Below are positions 34,740 through 47,321 of a DNA stretch of 64,000 nucleotides, piece by piece (within the stretch, counting starts at the first letter, position 1; each line of letters starts with the position of its first letter). Position numbers and translations under genes: made by a program. The DNA is from Anatilimnocola aggregata (GTDB lineage Bacteria > Planctomycetota > Planctomycetia > Pirellulales > Pirellulaceae): the NCBI RefSeq assembly GCF_007747655.1, contig NZ_CP036274.1, forward strand, positions 2,790,001 to 2,854,000. Reading direction: 5' to 3'. The notes under the pieces are model-generated. The model was not told the origin of the DNA and ran no database searches. It saw only the letters and a program-made list of their open reading frames with translations.

Positions 34740-36170
34740 ATGGCCCACCCGACAGGCTCCCTTTCCCTGCCCGTATCGCGGCGCACCTTTTTGACTGCCT
34801 CTAGTTGCGGTGTCGCAGGCATGACGTTCGGTCGACCGTCGACCGCAGCTCAAACAACGGTTGCGGGACAGGGGGGCCGAGCCAAATCGACGATTTTGTT
34901 TTTTCTGAGCGGCGGTGCGTCTCACATCGACATGTGGGACATGAAACCCGACGCGCCGGCCGATTATCGCGGGCCGTTTCAGCCGATTGCGACGTCAGCG
35001 CCCGGCATTTCTTTGTGCGAACATCTGCCCCTCTTGTCTAAGCAAGCGCATCATCTGGCCCTGGTGAACAGTGTTGGCGGCACGGTCAACACGAACGACC
35101 ACCACGCGGGCTACTACTACAATTTGACGGGGCATGTCCCCGATCTTACGTTCCTGTCGCAGGGGAATAATCGTAAGCCCTACTCCGACGATTGGCCCTT
35201 CATGGGAACGGTCGTTGCCGCCAAACGCCCGCCACACCCCGATTTGACCAACGCGATTACGCTGCCCGAAGTGCCCGGAGCCCCGACTTATACGCGGCCG
35301 GGCCAATTCGCCGCCAAATTGGGATTGGAGCACGACCCGCTCTATGTGCACGGCAATCACGATGAGCCGCTCAAGTTCCAAGCGCCAGCCCTCACGCTGG
35401 AAGGGACCATGACGCCCGAGCGGCTAGCGCAACGTCATTCGCTCGTCAGCCATCTGGATTCCCTCCGCAAAGAATTCGATCAGCATGCCAAGGTGCGCAC
35501 CTGGCATCGTCATCAAGACCGGGCGCTATCGCTGTTGATGTCGGCGAAGACGACGGAGGCGTTTGACGTCTCGCGCGAACCGCAGGCCGTCCGGCAGCGG
35601 TACGGCGAAACCGTCAACGGGCTAAGCCTGCTGTTGGCCCGTCGCCTGGTCGAGGCGGGAGTTCCGTTTGTATCGGTGTTTTGGAAGGGGGATCTCAAGA
35701 AGGCCAATGCACGCAAGTGTGCTAGTGGCGGCGGTTGGGATACGCATGGCAATAACTTCGCCTGCCTCAAAGAAGATCTGTTGCCGGAGTTCGATCGGGG
35801 CTTCTCGGCATTGGTCGAGGATCTGGCCAACCGCGGCCTGCTCGACGAGACACTCTTGTTGGTCACCAGCGAGATGGGGCGCAAACCGAAAATTGGCGAT
35901 CCACGCAGCGGCGGCGTCAGCGGTGCCGGTCGCGATCACTGGACGCATTGCTTGACGGATGTGCTGGCCGGCGGCGGAATTCGTGGGGGCCAGACGTACG
36001 GATCGAGCGATCGCTTCGCCCAGTATCCGTTTAACAAACCGGTCACTCCCGCCGACATTACCAAGACGGTCTATCACGCGATGGGCATCCACAATTTGGA
36101 AGCCTTCGACGATCAGAACCGGCCCTACAATTTGCTGGCCGAAGGGAACGCGCTGAGTGAGTTGTTTTGA
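34740..36170 (+). CDS. DUF1501 protein, Tat-exported
   Basis: Protein of 476 residues of the DUF1501 family (sulfatase-like fold, alkaline-phosphatase superfamily). A twin-arginine signal (SRRTFLTASSCG) is followed by KSTILFFLSGGASHIDMWDMKPDAP, the typical first block. The later GWDTHGNNF and LLDETLLLVTSEMGRKPKI are also conserved. I chose this ATG, with GGAG about 12 bases upstream, over a longer frame. Activity is unproven for the family; members are usually encoded beside DUF1549/DUF1553 proteins, but this copy follows an esterase gene instead. Confidence 0.9.
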   Translation: MAHPTGSLSLPVSRRTFLTASSCGVAGMTFGRPSTAAQTTVAGQGGRAKSTILFFLSGGASHIDMWDMKPDAPADYRGPFQPIATSAPGISLCEHLPLLSKQAHHLALVNSVGGTVNTNDHHAGYYYNLTGHVPDLTFLSQGNNRKPYSDDWPFMGTVVAAKRPPHPDLTNAITLPEVPGAPTYTRPGQFAAKLGLEHDPLYVHGNHDEPLKFQAPALTLEGTMTPERLAQRHSLVSHLDSLRKEFDQHAKVRTWHRHQDRALSLLMSAKTTEAFDVSREPQAVRQRYGETVNGLSLLLARRLVEAGVPFVSVFWKGDLKKANARKCASGGGWDTHGNNFACLKEDLLPEFDRGFSALVEDLANRGLLDETLLLVTSEMGRKPKIGDPRSGGVSGAGRDHWTHCLTDVLAGGGIRGGQTYGSSDRFAQYPFNKPVTPADITKTVYHAMGIHNLEAFDDQNRPYNLLAEGNALSELF

Positions 36171-36195
36171 CCGCTGCCAAAACCAATCCAAGTCG

Positions 36196-37512
36196 CTACT
36201 TTTGCCCAGCAATTCGATAGAGCGCTTTATCAGTGCGCAGATAGATTGAGTTCTCGATGGCGGCCGGAGAGGCCATGATCTGGCCATCGAGTTTACCCGT
36301 CCCGACGACGCGAAACTCTTTTCCCGGGGCGAGCACGGTCGTTTCGCCTTCGCGGTTCGAGCAGTAGATGTGACCGGCGGCTAGCAGCGGCGACGATGAA
36401 TAATTGCCGGGAATGCGCTCGGCCCAATGGACTTTGCCACTGAGGGCATCCAGGCAGGTCGCAATTCCTTTATCGCTCACCAGATAGATCTCGTCGCCAA
36501 CCAAAAGTGGAGAGGGGACCTGCGGAACTTGCCGACCATAGCGCCACGCGATTTGCGGCTTCTCTTTATCGAGCGTCACAGCCAGGAGTTCCGACTGCAT
36601 GAAGCTTGTACACAGGAAGGCCATTCCATGACCAACCACGGGACGTGGAGCGAGCGAAAACCCCAGCTTCTCGTAGGGAAGTTTCCACACCTCACGACCA
36701 GCTGGGTCATAGGCATAGAGCCAGTCCGAAGCGGGCGAGAGCAACAGCGGCTGGCCCGCAACTTCGGCGACGAGTGGCGTGCCGTAACTCTTCTTTAGCT
36801 GCGGGTTCGAGTTCATCGCACCAGTGCGGTCGGTTTTCCACGCGAGCTTGCCGGTTCGCTTGTCGAGCGCTGCGATGTACTGCAGGTCGCTGCCGTCGCA
36901 ATGAAAAATAAGGAGGTCTCCCCAGATCACGGGCGAACTACCCGGGCCGTTTTCGTGCTGGACCACCAAGTCTCGATTGGTCCACAGCACCTGACGCGAG
37001 ACAGTATCCAGACAGGCCGTTCCATAAGCACCAAAATGGCAGTAGAGCTTGCCTGCCTCGATCACTGGCGTGGGACTCGCGAAGGAATTGGTGGCATGCG
37101 TACCTTGCGGGCTCGGCTCGACTAACAATTCGATATCGTGAAGTAACTTGCCGCTCGAGCGATCAACGCCTAAGGCACGCAAGCTCAGTTTGCCCGATAC
37201 CAGGAGGGGCTGCGAGTTGGTGGTACCTTTCAGTCGCTCTGCTTTTTCTGCTTCCGAAAGGGGTGAGTCGATAGCGGTCGTTAGCCAGATCTCGTTGCCG
37301 GCAATTACGGGACTCGACCAACCCTTGCCTGGTAACGGGCACTTCCAGGCGACGTTCTCTTGTTCGCTCCAACTCGTCGGCAAGTCGCGAGCGGCGGCAT
37401 GTCCTTGACCTGCAGGCCCGCGAAACTGAGGCCATTCAGGGCTGTCTGCCGCTTGAACGAATGCAGGGATGAGTAGCAGGCAAACCATCGAGCAGGAACT
37501 GGTGTGGAGCAT
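36196..37512 (-). CDS. Secreted PQQ-type beta-propeller protein
   Basis: Exported propeller of 438 residues. It has a signal peptide (up to about FVQAA) and the planctomycetal start WPQFRGPAGQGHA, with blades such as LYCHFGAYGTACLDTVSRQVLW, DLLIFHCDGSDLQYIAALDKRTGKLAW and EIYLVSDKGIATCLDALSGKVHW. No EF-hands or haem motifs are present. Its start is 50 bases from the stop of the upstream DUF1501 gene on the same strand, so the DUF1553, DUF1501 and propeller genes probably form one minus-strand operon. Role unknown; probably a binding scaffold. Confidence 0.85.
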   Translation of the reverse strand: MLHTSSCSMVCLLLIPAFVQAADSPEWPQFRGPAGQGHAAARDLPTSWSEQENVAWKCPLPGKGWSSPVIAGNEIWLTTAIDSPLSEAEKAERLKGTTNSQPLLVSGKLSLRALGVDRSSGKLLHDIELLVEPSPQGTHATNSFASPTPVIEAGKLYCHFGAYGTACLDTVSRQVLWTNRDLVVQHENGPGSSPVIWGDLLIFHCDGSDLQYIAALDKRTGKLAWKTDRTGAMNSNPQLKKSYGTPLVAEVAGQPLLLSPASDWLYAYDPAGREVWKLPYEKLGFSLAPRPVVGHGMAFLCTSFMQSELLAVTLDKEKPQIAWRYGRQVPQVPSPLLVGDEIYLVSDKGIATCLDALSGKVHWAERIPGNYSSSPLLAAGHIYCSNREGETTVLAPGKEFRVVGTGKLDGQIMASPAAIENSIYLRTDKALYRIAGQK

Positions 37513-37562
37513 AAGGTGCTGTGGGCAGGGGCCTAGGTGACGAAGTTTCGCTGGAGAAAGTC

Positions 37563-38987
37563 TTAAGCGAGGATATCGCGGACCACGGTGCCGAACACAT
37601 CGGTCAAGCGATAGTCACGGCCACTATAGCGATACGTGAACTGCTCGTGATTGATTCCCATCAGGTGCAAAATGGTTGCGTGCAGGTCATGGACGTGGGT
37701 TCGCCCTTCTGTCGTGTAAGCACCGAACTCGTCGGTGACGCCGTGAATGTGCCCGCCCTTCACACCGCCGCCAGCCAGCCACATCGAGAAGGCCGCTGTG
37801 TTGTGATCGCGACCATTCTTTCCTTCTGTGTTCGGAGTGCGGCCAAATTCGCCCCCCCAAATCACCAACGTATCGTCGAGCAGTCCCCGCTGCTTCAGGT
37901 CCGCTAGGAGCCCGGCAATGGGTTGATCGACCGAGAGAGAATTCTTCGCATGGCCGGCGAGCAGGTTGCTGTGTTGATCCCAGTCGGTATGGTTCACCAC
38001 CACGCAGCGCACACCTCGTTCGACCAGGCGGCGAGCCAAGAGACATTTCTGACCGTAGTCGTTGGTCGTGGGCTGATCGAGTCCATACAGTTGCTGCGTG
38101 GCTGCCGTCTCGCGGGTGATATCGAAGGCATCGGACGCGACCGTTTGCATGCGAAAGGCCAGTTCGAATGCTTCAATGCGCGCGTTCAGGGCCGAGGTAT
38201 CCGCGCGACGATCCAAGTGCCGCGCATTCAACTGCTGCATGACATCCAGTTGTGCCCGCTGTTCGGTTTCAGCAATTGGCGACTTCAAGTTTGGAATCGG
38301 TTCTTTCAGATTGGGCAATCGTGTCCCTTGGAACTCAGCCGGTAAAAACGCCGAGCTGAAGACTTTCGTCGCGTCGACATTCCCCATCACATTGCCCAGG
38401 ACCACGAAACCGGGCAAGTTGCGATTTTCAGTTCCCAGGCCGTACGTCAACCACGAGCCCATGCTGGGGCGAAGAAACAGACCGCTGCCGGTCATCATCT
38501 CCAGCGTCCCTTGAGCGTGGAAGAAACTATCGCAGCACATGGAGCGAATCAGGCACAGATCATCGGCGTGTGTCGCGACATGCGGGAACAATTCGCTGAC
38601 GTCCATGCCGCATTCGCCATGCTTGGCGAACTTCCACGGCGAAGGAAAAGCATTCCCCAGCGGTCGCGGCTTGCCGAGCAATTTGTTCGTGTTTTGGTCG
38701 AGCACCGGCAATCGCTTCCCTTCCCAGCGCGCCAGTTCTGGCTTGGGATCGAAGGTGTCGATCTGCGAAGGGCCACCGTTCATAAACAGAAAGATGACGC
38801 GCTTGGCCCGGGGCTCATGGTGCGGCAGGCTCCGCTTCGCAGGCGATGAGTCGGCCGCAGCTGATTCGCCCAGCATCGTTGCCAGGCCCACCGAGCCGAA
38901 ACCGCCGGCCAGGCAACCGAGCATTCGCCGCCGATCGATCGCTGGGAATTCTGTCTTGCCTGCTTGGTTGGTCGTCATTTCGCTCAC
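37563..38987 (-). CDS. DUF1501 protein, Tat-exported (partner of DUF1553)
   Basis: Second DUF1501 copy, 474 residues. A Tat-like signal (DRRRMLGCLAGGFG) is followed by KRVIFLFMNGGPSQIDTFDPKPEL. Later blocks are DWDQHSNLLAGH, LLDDTLVIWGGEFGRTPNTEG and GRDHNTAAFSMWLAGGGVKGG, which contain the metal-binding-like His and Asp residues of this superfamily. Unlike the copy near 35 kb it sits directly behind its usual partner, the DUF1549/DUF1553 gene, with 49 bases between them. Role unproven. Confidence 0.92.
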   Translation of the reverse strand: MSEMTTNQAGKTEFPAIDRRRMLGCLAGGFGSVGLATMLGESAAADSSPAKRSLPHHEPRAKRVIFLFMNGGPSQIDTFDPKPELARWEGKRLPVLDQNTNKLLGKPRPLGNAFPSPWKFAKHGECGMDVSELFPHVATHADDLCLIRSMCCDSFFHAQGTLEMMTGSGLFLRPSMGSWLTYGLGTENRNLPGFVVLGNVMGNVDATKVFSSAFLPAEFQGTRLPNLKEPIPNLKSPIAETEQRAQLDVMQQLNARHLDRRADTSALNARIEAFELAFRMQTVASDAFDITRETAATQQLYGLDQPTTNDYGQKCLLARRLVERGVRCVVVNHTDWDQHSNLLAGHAKNSLSVDQPIAGLLADLKQRGLLDDTLVIWGGEFGRTPNTEGKNGRDHNTAAFSMWLAGGGVKGGHIHGVTDEFGAYTTEGRTHVHDLHATILHLMGINHEQFTYRYSGRDYRLTDVFGTVVRDILA

Positions 38988-39036
38988 AACACTTTCTTTC
39001 TACCGGATCAAATCGAGACCAATTCACGCGTGGGCA

Positions 39037-41562
39037 TCAATCGAGATAGCTGAACTCATTCGTTCCCAGCAGGGCTTGAATGAACCGTTCCCACGAGTGG
39101 TCCGCCACATAGCCCTGGGCAGTTTTCACTTCCTCAGGGTCTGGCGGACGCCCAAGAGTCAGGAGCCAGAGTCGCTCCAAGCGCTGGTCGTCTGTGCTCA
39201 GTGACGAGTCCTTCGTCAACTGTTCCGCCAGTCGTTTGGAGGCATCGATCACCAGCGGGCTGTTCAGCAGAAACAAGGCCTGCGGTGCGGTCGTCGTCTC
39301 TGCGCGGGCGGGAACGATCGCCTTCGAATCGGGGCCATCAAAAATCGCGGCGGTCACATCGGTCTTGCGGCGATCGAGCGCTTCGTACATGGTCCGGCGG
39401 GGCATTTCGCTACTCGTCGCGATTGGCTTCGCCTCCGCATCTTCAGCCACTTGTTTGCCCAGTCGCAGGAGCGAATCACGCAGTTCTTCATACGTCAGTC
39501 GCCGCCGGTTCATGTGCGCGAGCGCCAGATTATCGGGATCGAGGCGGGCAGCTTCTGGTGAAACGAAACTTGTCTGTTGAAAAGTGGCGGAGAGGGCGAT
39601 GTCGCGCACCAAATGCTTGACCGACCAACCCGAGGCGACAAATCGCTGCGCCAGATGATCGAGCAGTTCGGGATGCGTCGGTCGCTCGCCGAGTCGGCCG
39701 AAGTTGTCGGCAGTCCGGACCAGTCCCTTATTAAACATCTGCTGCCAGACGCGATTCACCATCACGCGTGCCGTTAACGGGTTGTCGGCCGAGGCGATCC
39801 ACTCGGCCAATTCGCGACGACCACTTTGCTTGGTTTGTGTACCCAGCGAGGCCTGCTTCTCGCCAGCCAGAATTGCCGGGAAACGGCGCGGAACAACTTC
39901 CCCTTCGCGCTGATATTCACCACGCAGATAGATGGGAGCATCGCCGATCTTTTCGCGATTGCTGCCCGGCACGCCACCTTCGGCAATGGCCACGACTGCC
40001 GGTGCTGTAACTTTCTGCTTGCGCAGTTCGGCAATTTCCGTTCGCAGGGCAGCGATCTCCTGCAACTCGGGCGGGTTCTGATCCCAGCCGTTCGACTGCT
40101 GATCCTTCAGTAGTTTTTCGCGTTCCGTTTTCAGCTTGGCAATTTGATCGGTCAGGCTCTTTTTGCTGGCCGCGGTTTTCGCTCCCTTAAGTTGGGTTTC
40201 GAGGTCGGCCAATTGCGTGGTGACGGCGGCCAGCCGCGCGGCCTGCGGAACCTTCTTGGCGATGGTCGCAATTTGCTTTTCGGTCTCAGCCACAACAGCG
40301 TCGAGTTGGCGGTTCTTGGCTACTTGCTCTGCATTGAGAAGCGGCACCTCGATCAATTCGGTTGCCAGGCGGGCATCGGCAATCAGCTTGCCGGTGGCAA
40401 TGTGGCTGCTGAAGAAAATGCCCGCCATTGCGTAGTAGTCGTGGGCTGAAATGGGATCGAACTTGTGATCGTGACAACGAGCGCAGGCCACCGTCAGGCC
40501 GAGCAATTGCCGACCGACCAGATCGATCTGACTATCGACGATCTCGGCCACGGCCAGATCGCGGCCGACCTGTTCCCACACGGCCAGGCTCATCATGCCG
40601 GTGGCCGTAATGCCATCGAACGAGGCACCACTGGAATGGACCCGTTCGGCGGGGATGGACTCATCGGCAGGGATGAGATCGCCAGCAATTTGCAGTTTGA
40701 CAAACTGGTCGTAAGGGAGATCGCTATTGAACGCGCGAACTACCCAGCGGCGATATTCGCCCGACTTGTCGATATTGTCGGCATAGCGCACGCCATCGAG
40801 CCAGCGACGCCCCCATTGCACGCCGAACTCAGGCGAGTCGAGCAGTCGGTTCACGACGCGCTCGAAGGCGTCGCTGCTTTCATCGGCAACGAAGGCCGCG
40901 ATTTCTTCCGGAGTCGGCGGCAGTCCCGTCAGAGCGAAAGTTGTGCGCCGCAAGAGTTCGTATCGATTGGCGGGCTCACCGGGACGATTGCCGACTTGCT
41001 CGAGTTTGGCCAGCACGTAACGGTCCAGGTCGTCTTTCGCCCAAGCCGAATCCTTGACTGCCGGCGGTGGCGCACTGCTCACTGGTTGAAACGACCAATG
41101 CTGCCGATCTTCCGCAGAGATTTGAAAGGCAGCGCGGCGGGGCGTCGGTGCAGCAGTCGAATCGCGCGGGTCAGGCGCACCCAGTTCTACCCATTTGACG
41201 AAGTCGGCAATCACGCTCGGTGGCAAGCGACCTTTCGGCGGCATCTCGTACGACTCGAACTTCAAAGCGCCGATGAGCAAACTTTTGGCGGCGTTGCCGG
41301 GAACGATTGCCGCACCACTCTCGCCCCCCGTCAGCAGACCTTGCTTAGTATCGAGCGATAGACCCGCCTGAAGCTTGCCTTTGGCGGCAGCTGCGGCCGA
41401 ATGACATTCGTAGCAGTGTTGCACCAGGACCGGCCGGATGGACTTCTCGAATAGGGCCAGGCCGGCATCGGGCGCTTCAGCTGCTGCACTGCTTGAGACG
41501 AGCGCAGTAAGTGCGCCGATAAAGGTCAGCAAGCGAATGGGTTGGCCGCAGATATTCATCAC
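39037..41562 (-). CDS. DUF1549/DUF1553 planctomycetal cytochrome-like protein (PSCyt1-PSCyt2-PSD1)
   Basis: Exported protein of 841 residues. The signal peptide ends around SSSAAAEA. An N-terminal cytochrome-like domain follows with CYECHSAAA, then the DUF1549 (PSCyt2) block (DDLDRYVLAKLEQ, LPPTPEEIAAFV, WGRRWLDGVRYAD), a second CxxCH (CARCHDHKFDPIS), a coiled-coil segment at about 420-510 and the C-terminal DUF1553 block (ADNPLTARVMVNRVWQQMF). This is the standard domain order. Haem binding is likely from the motifs but not proven. It is the first gene of the operon with DUF1501 and a propeller, divergent from the NHL gene. Confidence 0.92.
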   Translation of the reverse strand: MMNICGQPIRLLTFIGALTALVSSSAAAEAPDAGLALFEKSIRPVLVQHCYECHSAAAAAKGKLQAGLSLDTKQGLLTGGESGAAIVPGNAAKSLLIGALKFESYEMPPKGRLPPSVIADFVKWVELGAPDPRDSTAAPTPRRAAFQISAEDRQHWSFQPVSSAPPPAVKDSAWAKDDLDRYVLAKLEQVGNRPGEPANRYELLRRTTFALTGLPPTPEEIAAFVADESSDAFERVVNRLLDSPEFGVQWGRRWLDGVRYADNIDKSGEYRRWVVRAFNSDLPYDQFVKLQIAGDLIPADESIPAERVHSSGASFDGITATGMMSLAVWEQVGRDLAVAEIVDSQIDLVGRQLLGLTVACARCHDHKFDPISAHDYYAMAGIFFSSHIATGKLIADARLATELIEVPLLNAEQVAKNRQLDAVVAETEKQIATIAKKVPQAARLAAVTTQLADLETQLKGAKTAASKKSLTDQIAKLKTEREKLLKDQQSNGWDQNPPELQEIAALRTEIAELRKQKVTAPAVVAIAEGGVPGSNREKIGDAPIYLRGEYQREGEVVPRRFPAILAGEKQASLGTQTKQSGRRELAEWIASADNPLTARVMVNRVWQQMFNKGLVRTADNFGRLGERPTHPELLDHLAQRFVASGWSVKHLVRDIALSATFQQTSFVSPEAARLDPDNLALAHMNRRRLTYEELRDSLLRLGKQVAEDAEAKPIATSSEMPRRTMYEALDRRKTDVTAAIFDGPDSKAIVPARAETTTAPQALFLLNSPLVIDASKRLAEQLTKDSSLSTDDQRLERLWLLTLGRPPDPEEVKTAQGYVADHSWERFIQALLGTNEFSYLD

Positions 41563-41808
41563 AACTCGTTTCGGGTGGCAAAAAACTCAACGGCAGCGGA
41601 ATCTACCGCACTGTAAGTTTAATCCGGACCAGGCAGGAAATGGTCGGTACACTGGTGGGGGAATGGATTTAGGTACCCTTCAGGTTATCGGCTCGGCCGC
41701 GAGGATTCAAGGAACGAAAGCACCGTCAAGCGCACTGTCATCTGAGCGTTTTGCCCTGATTGAGCTAAAGTGGGCGAATCCTCCCCTCCCTAACCAACGA
41801 GAATCGCC

Positions 41809-42717
41809 ATGACAATTCGTTTTGCGGCAAGTTGGATCGTCGTTTTGCTGGTCGCGGGTGTCGTCCGTCCGGCGAGCGTGATGGCCGAAACGTACGAACT
41901 CGATCGCGGTTATTCGGCCACCCTGCCGACCGGCTTAAAGCTGGGAGCAGTGCCTGGAATTGCTTTCGATTCCAAAGGTGGCCTTGTCGTTTCTCACCGC
42001 GGTCCGCGCCCGATTTTGGTTTACGATGCCGACGGCAAGTTGCTCCAAATGTTCGGCGACGATGAACTGACGGCCGTGCACGGCACGCGGGTCGATGCCG
42101 ACGACAACATCTGGGTCACCGATTACAAAAATCACACGGCCATCAAATTTTCCCCAGCGGGCAAGGTATTACTGCTGCTGGGCAAGCGCGATGTGGCGGG
42201 CAAAGACGAGACGACCTTCAACCGGCCGACTGACGTTGCCGTCGCGGCCAACGGAGATCTGTTTGTCTCCGATGGTTACGGCAACAGTCGAATCGTGAAG
42301 TTCACCAAGGAAGGTAAATTCATCAAGGCCTGGGGCGTGAAGGGAAAAGGCGAGGGGCAATTGAACTTGCCCCACTGCGTGCAGTTCGATGCCCAGGGAC
42401 TGCTGCACGTTGCCGACCGCGAGAACAACCGCGTCCAAGTGTTTGATCAGGAAGGGGCGTTCGTGCGCAGCTACGGCGGCTTCGCTCCGTTCGGACTGTT
42501 TATTGGTCCCGACCAAACACTGTTTGTCGCCGATGGTCGAGCCAACAAGTGCCTGCACGTGAGCCTTACGGGCAAGCTCCTTTCCGAATGGGGAACCAAA
42601 GGGACGGAGCCGGGGCAGTTTCTGATGCCGCACGCGATTGCCATAGATCGGGCCGGAAAGGTCTACGTCGGCGATATCGATGGCCATCGACTGCAACGCT
42701 TTATTCGCCGCGAGTAA
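41809..42717 (+). CDS. Secreted NHL-repeat protein
   Basis: Exported six-bladed propeller-type protein of 302 residues with a signal peptide up to about VMAE. NHL repeats are clear: FNRPTDVAVAANGDLFVSDGYGNSRIVKF, GQLNLPHCVQFDAQGLLHVADRENNRVQVF and GQFLMPHAIAIDRAGKVYVGDI. NHL propellers usually bind proteins or carbohydrates; some family members have lyase activity (peptidyl-hydroxyglycine type), but nothing here marks that. It faces the convergent GH13 gene with only 8 bases between the stops and is divergent from the DUF1553 gene. Confidence 0.86.
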   Translation: MTIRFAASWIVVLLVAGVVRPASVMAETYELDRGYSATLPTGLKLGAVPGIAFDSKGGLVVSHRGPRPILVYDADGKLLQMFGDDELTAVHGTRVDADDNIWVTDYKNHTAIKFSPAGKVLLLLGKRDVAGKDETTFNRPTDVAVAANGDLFVSDGYGNSRIVKFTKEGKFIKAWGVKGKGEGQLNLPHCVQFDAQGLLHVADRENNRVQVFDQEGAFVRSYGGFAPFGLFIGPDQTLFVADGRANKCLHVSLTGKLLSEWGTKGTEPGQFLMPHAIAIDRAGKVYVGDIDGHRLQRFIRRE

Positions 42718-42725
42718 TCAGCCGT

Positions 42726-44204
42726 TTAAGACTTTACTGGTTCCAGGGCATAGATCGCCGCTTGCCAGGGACGCATGTCGAGATACAGTCCGCTGTGGAC
42801 CAAGTCATCGCCATTCCAATGATAAAGGTCCTCGCTCAAGCAATCGCGTAGCTGCCAGCCCTGACCGGCAAGATCACCAAATGGCAAGTGCGCGAGGCAC
42901 TGGCTTTGCTGATCGGAGTAGTTAACAGCCACCACGCGCCGCTCGCCGCTGCTGTGCTGCCAGGCAAAGACCACGAAGTTGTCTTGTGTCTCGTTTTGCT
43001 CCCAAGCGGAGTCGCATTCGACCAACTGCCAGTCTCCATTCCGCACAGAATCGTCATGCAAAGCGGCCAGCAGGCGGTCGTAAAAGGCGGCTAGTTGCTC
43101 GTTCTTTGGTTCCTCCGGCGCGCGCCCCAGATGTGGCGAAATTCGCTTCAAGCGACCCTCGAACTGTCCCTGATGGAAGAACCGCAGGCCGGGCGATAAA
43201 TAGGTGATTACCGCTGCTGCTTCGTGAACGCCAGGGGGGAATGTCGCTGCCGCCCGCGGTTCGTCGTGGTTCTCCAAGAACCGGGCAAGCTTATTTTGAT
43301 AATCGAGGCCTGCCCAAAAATGCTCGCGGACGGGGCGAGCGTGCCGGTCGCGCAAGCGATCGTAGAGTCGCTTGTCGTACGTGTAGTCAAAGCCCTGCTG
43401 TTGCAATTCCCATTCGCGGTCCCAATAAACTTCGGCCATGAAGCAGAATCCCGGCACCAATTCGCGGACCTGCGGAATCGCCTGGGGCCAGAACGGCTGC
43501 ATCGGCAATCCCCAGGTTTTTTCGAAGATGTCTGGCAGCACGAGCATGGCCATATCGCAGCGCAGGCCATCGCATTGCCGGCCAATCTTGCGCAGTTCTC
43601 CGATCAGCGCCGCCTGCGTGGCGGGGTTGCCATAGTTGAGCTGCAGCGTGTCTGGCCAACCCGAGAAGTAGGGATCGCGACCATACGCGAGCACGAGGTC
43701 GCCAGCTTGTCTTTTGACCCGGACATAATTCTGCGGCTCTCGGGCCAGATCCTGCTCGGTCCCGGGCACGTAGTACTCCGGATGGTCCGCGACCCAATGA
43801 TGATCGAGCCCCGTGTGATTGGGTACGAAGTCGAGCATCAACTTCAGCCCGCGCTGCTTCATGCGAGCGCGCAAACGCGCCAGAGCCACATCACCACCGA
43901 GATTCGCATGCACATCGTAAGCAGTGATGGCGAACCCGGAACCGGGGATGTCCTCGTCGCGCAGGTCAGGCAACGTTTCGTGGAACTCCTTGAGCCACTC
44001 CGGATTGGTGCGCGAAATCCGCTCCCCCTCGGCACCCGTTTGCCACACGCTGAGGAGCCAGATCCAATCGAAGCCAGCAGCAGCCCACCGATCGAGCGCT
44101 GCGTCTGGAATGTCGTCGAGCGTTGCTGGCCGCTTCAGTTGGTGGGCAAGTTCGGTAAGCCAGACCCGAGTGTTGACTTGATAAAGGAGAGGATAACGCG
44201 ACAT
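42726..44204 (-). CDS. Glycoside hydrolase family 13 (alpha-amylase-like) enzyme
   Basis: Probable cytoplasmic GH13 TIM-barrel enzyme of 492 residues with no signal peptide. Conserved regions: DFVPNHTGLDHHWV (region I), GLRCDMAML with the nucleophile Asp (about residue 210), FMAEVYWD with the acid/base Glu (about 255), and FLENHDEPRAA with the third Asp (about 314). It acts on alpha-glucans or a small alpha-glucoside; the subfamily cannot be fixed. It follows the GH63-like gene on the same strand by 76 bases, and both lie in a group with PPK2, suggesting storage-polymer or compatible-solute metabolism. Confidence 0.88.
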   Translation of the reverse strand: MSRYPLLYQVNTRVWLTELAHQLKRPATLDDIPDAALDRWAAAGFDWIWLLSVWQTGAEGERISRTNPEWLKEFHETLPDLRDEDIPGSGFAITAYDVHANLGGDVALARLRARMKQRGLKLMLDFVPNHTGLDHHWVADHPEYYVPGTEQDLAREPQNYVRVKRQAGDLVLAYGRDPYFSGWPDTLQLNYGNPATQAALIGELRKIGRQCDGLRCDMAMLVLPDIFEKTWGLPMQPFWPQAIPQVRELVPGFCFMAEVYWDREWELQQQGFDYTYDKRLYDRLRDRHARPVREHFWAGLDYQNKLARFLENHDEPRAAATFPPGVHEAAAVITYLSPGLRFFHQGQFEGRLKRISPHLGRAPEEPKNEQLAAFYDRLLAALHDDSVRNGDWQLVECDSAWEQNETQDNFVVFAWQHSSGERRVVAVNYSDQQSQCLAHLPFGDLAGQGWQLRDCLSEDLYHWNGDDLVHSGLYLDMRPWQAAIYALEPVKS

Positions 44205-44280
44205 GAAACTTTACTTCTGGGGAGAGGTGAGTTCAGGCTTCATACGACTCGGAGCGAATCAAGCGTTGATCGCCAAGCCA

Positions 44281-47037
<2,757 letters not shown>

Positions 47038-47058
47038 GGCAGGGACCTCAGCAGGTGT

Positions 47059-47265
47059 TTAGAACGGCAGTCGTAGTAGGTATCGATAGTGGCCCGGAAT
47101 CGGCTCGAGCGAATTCTCGGGGAGTGGTTCGAACGGGCGGCGATTCTCCCAGGCAATGTTCTCGCTCGGCAAACTCCAAAAGTTTCCGGCGCGGTCGCGA
47201 ACGACCCATTGTTGCGTCGTACGATCCACATACAACGCAACGACAAACTCAGCGGTCTCAACCAT
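47059..47265 (-). CDS. Small soluble protein of unknown function
   Basis: I do not recognise the family. The 68-residue product starts MVETAEFVVALYVDRTTQQW and ends in HYRYLLRLPF, with a regular beta-rich pattern typical of a small folded domain. I chose the ATG because GAAGGAG lies about 6 bases before it; an upstream TTG would overlap that site. It lies between the PPK2 and GH63-like genes on the same strand, with short spacers, so it is probably co-transcribed. Confidence 0.65.
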   Translation of the reverse strand: MVETAEFVVALYVDRTTQQWVVRDRAGNFWSLPSENIAWENRRPFEPLPENSLEPIPGHYRYLLRLPF

Positions 47266-47321
47266 CGTGCGCTCCTTCAATAGCTAAAGTCATCCTGCCA
47301 GCCAGCACAGCCGCCACTGTG

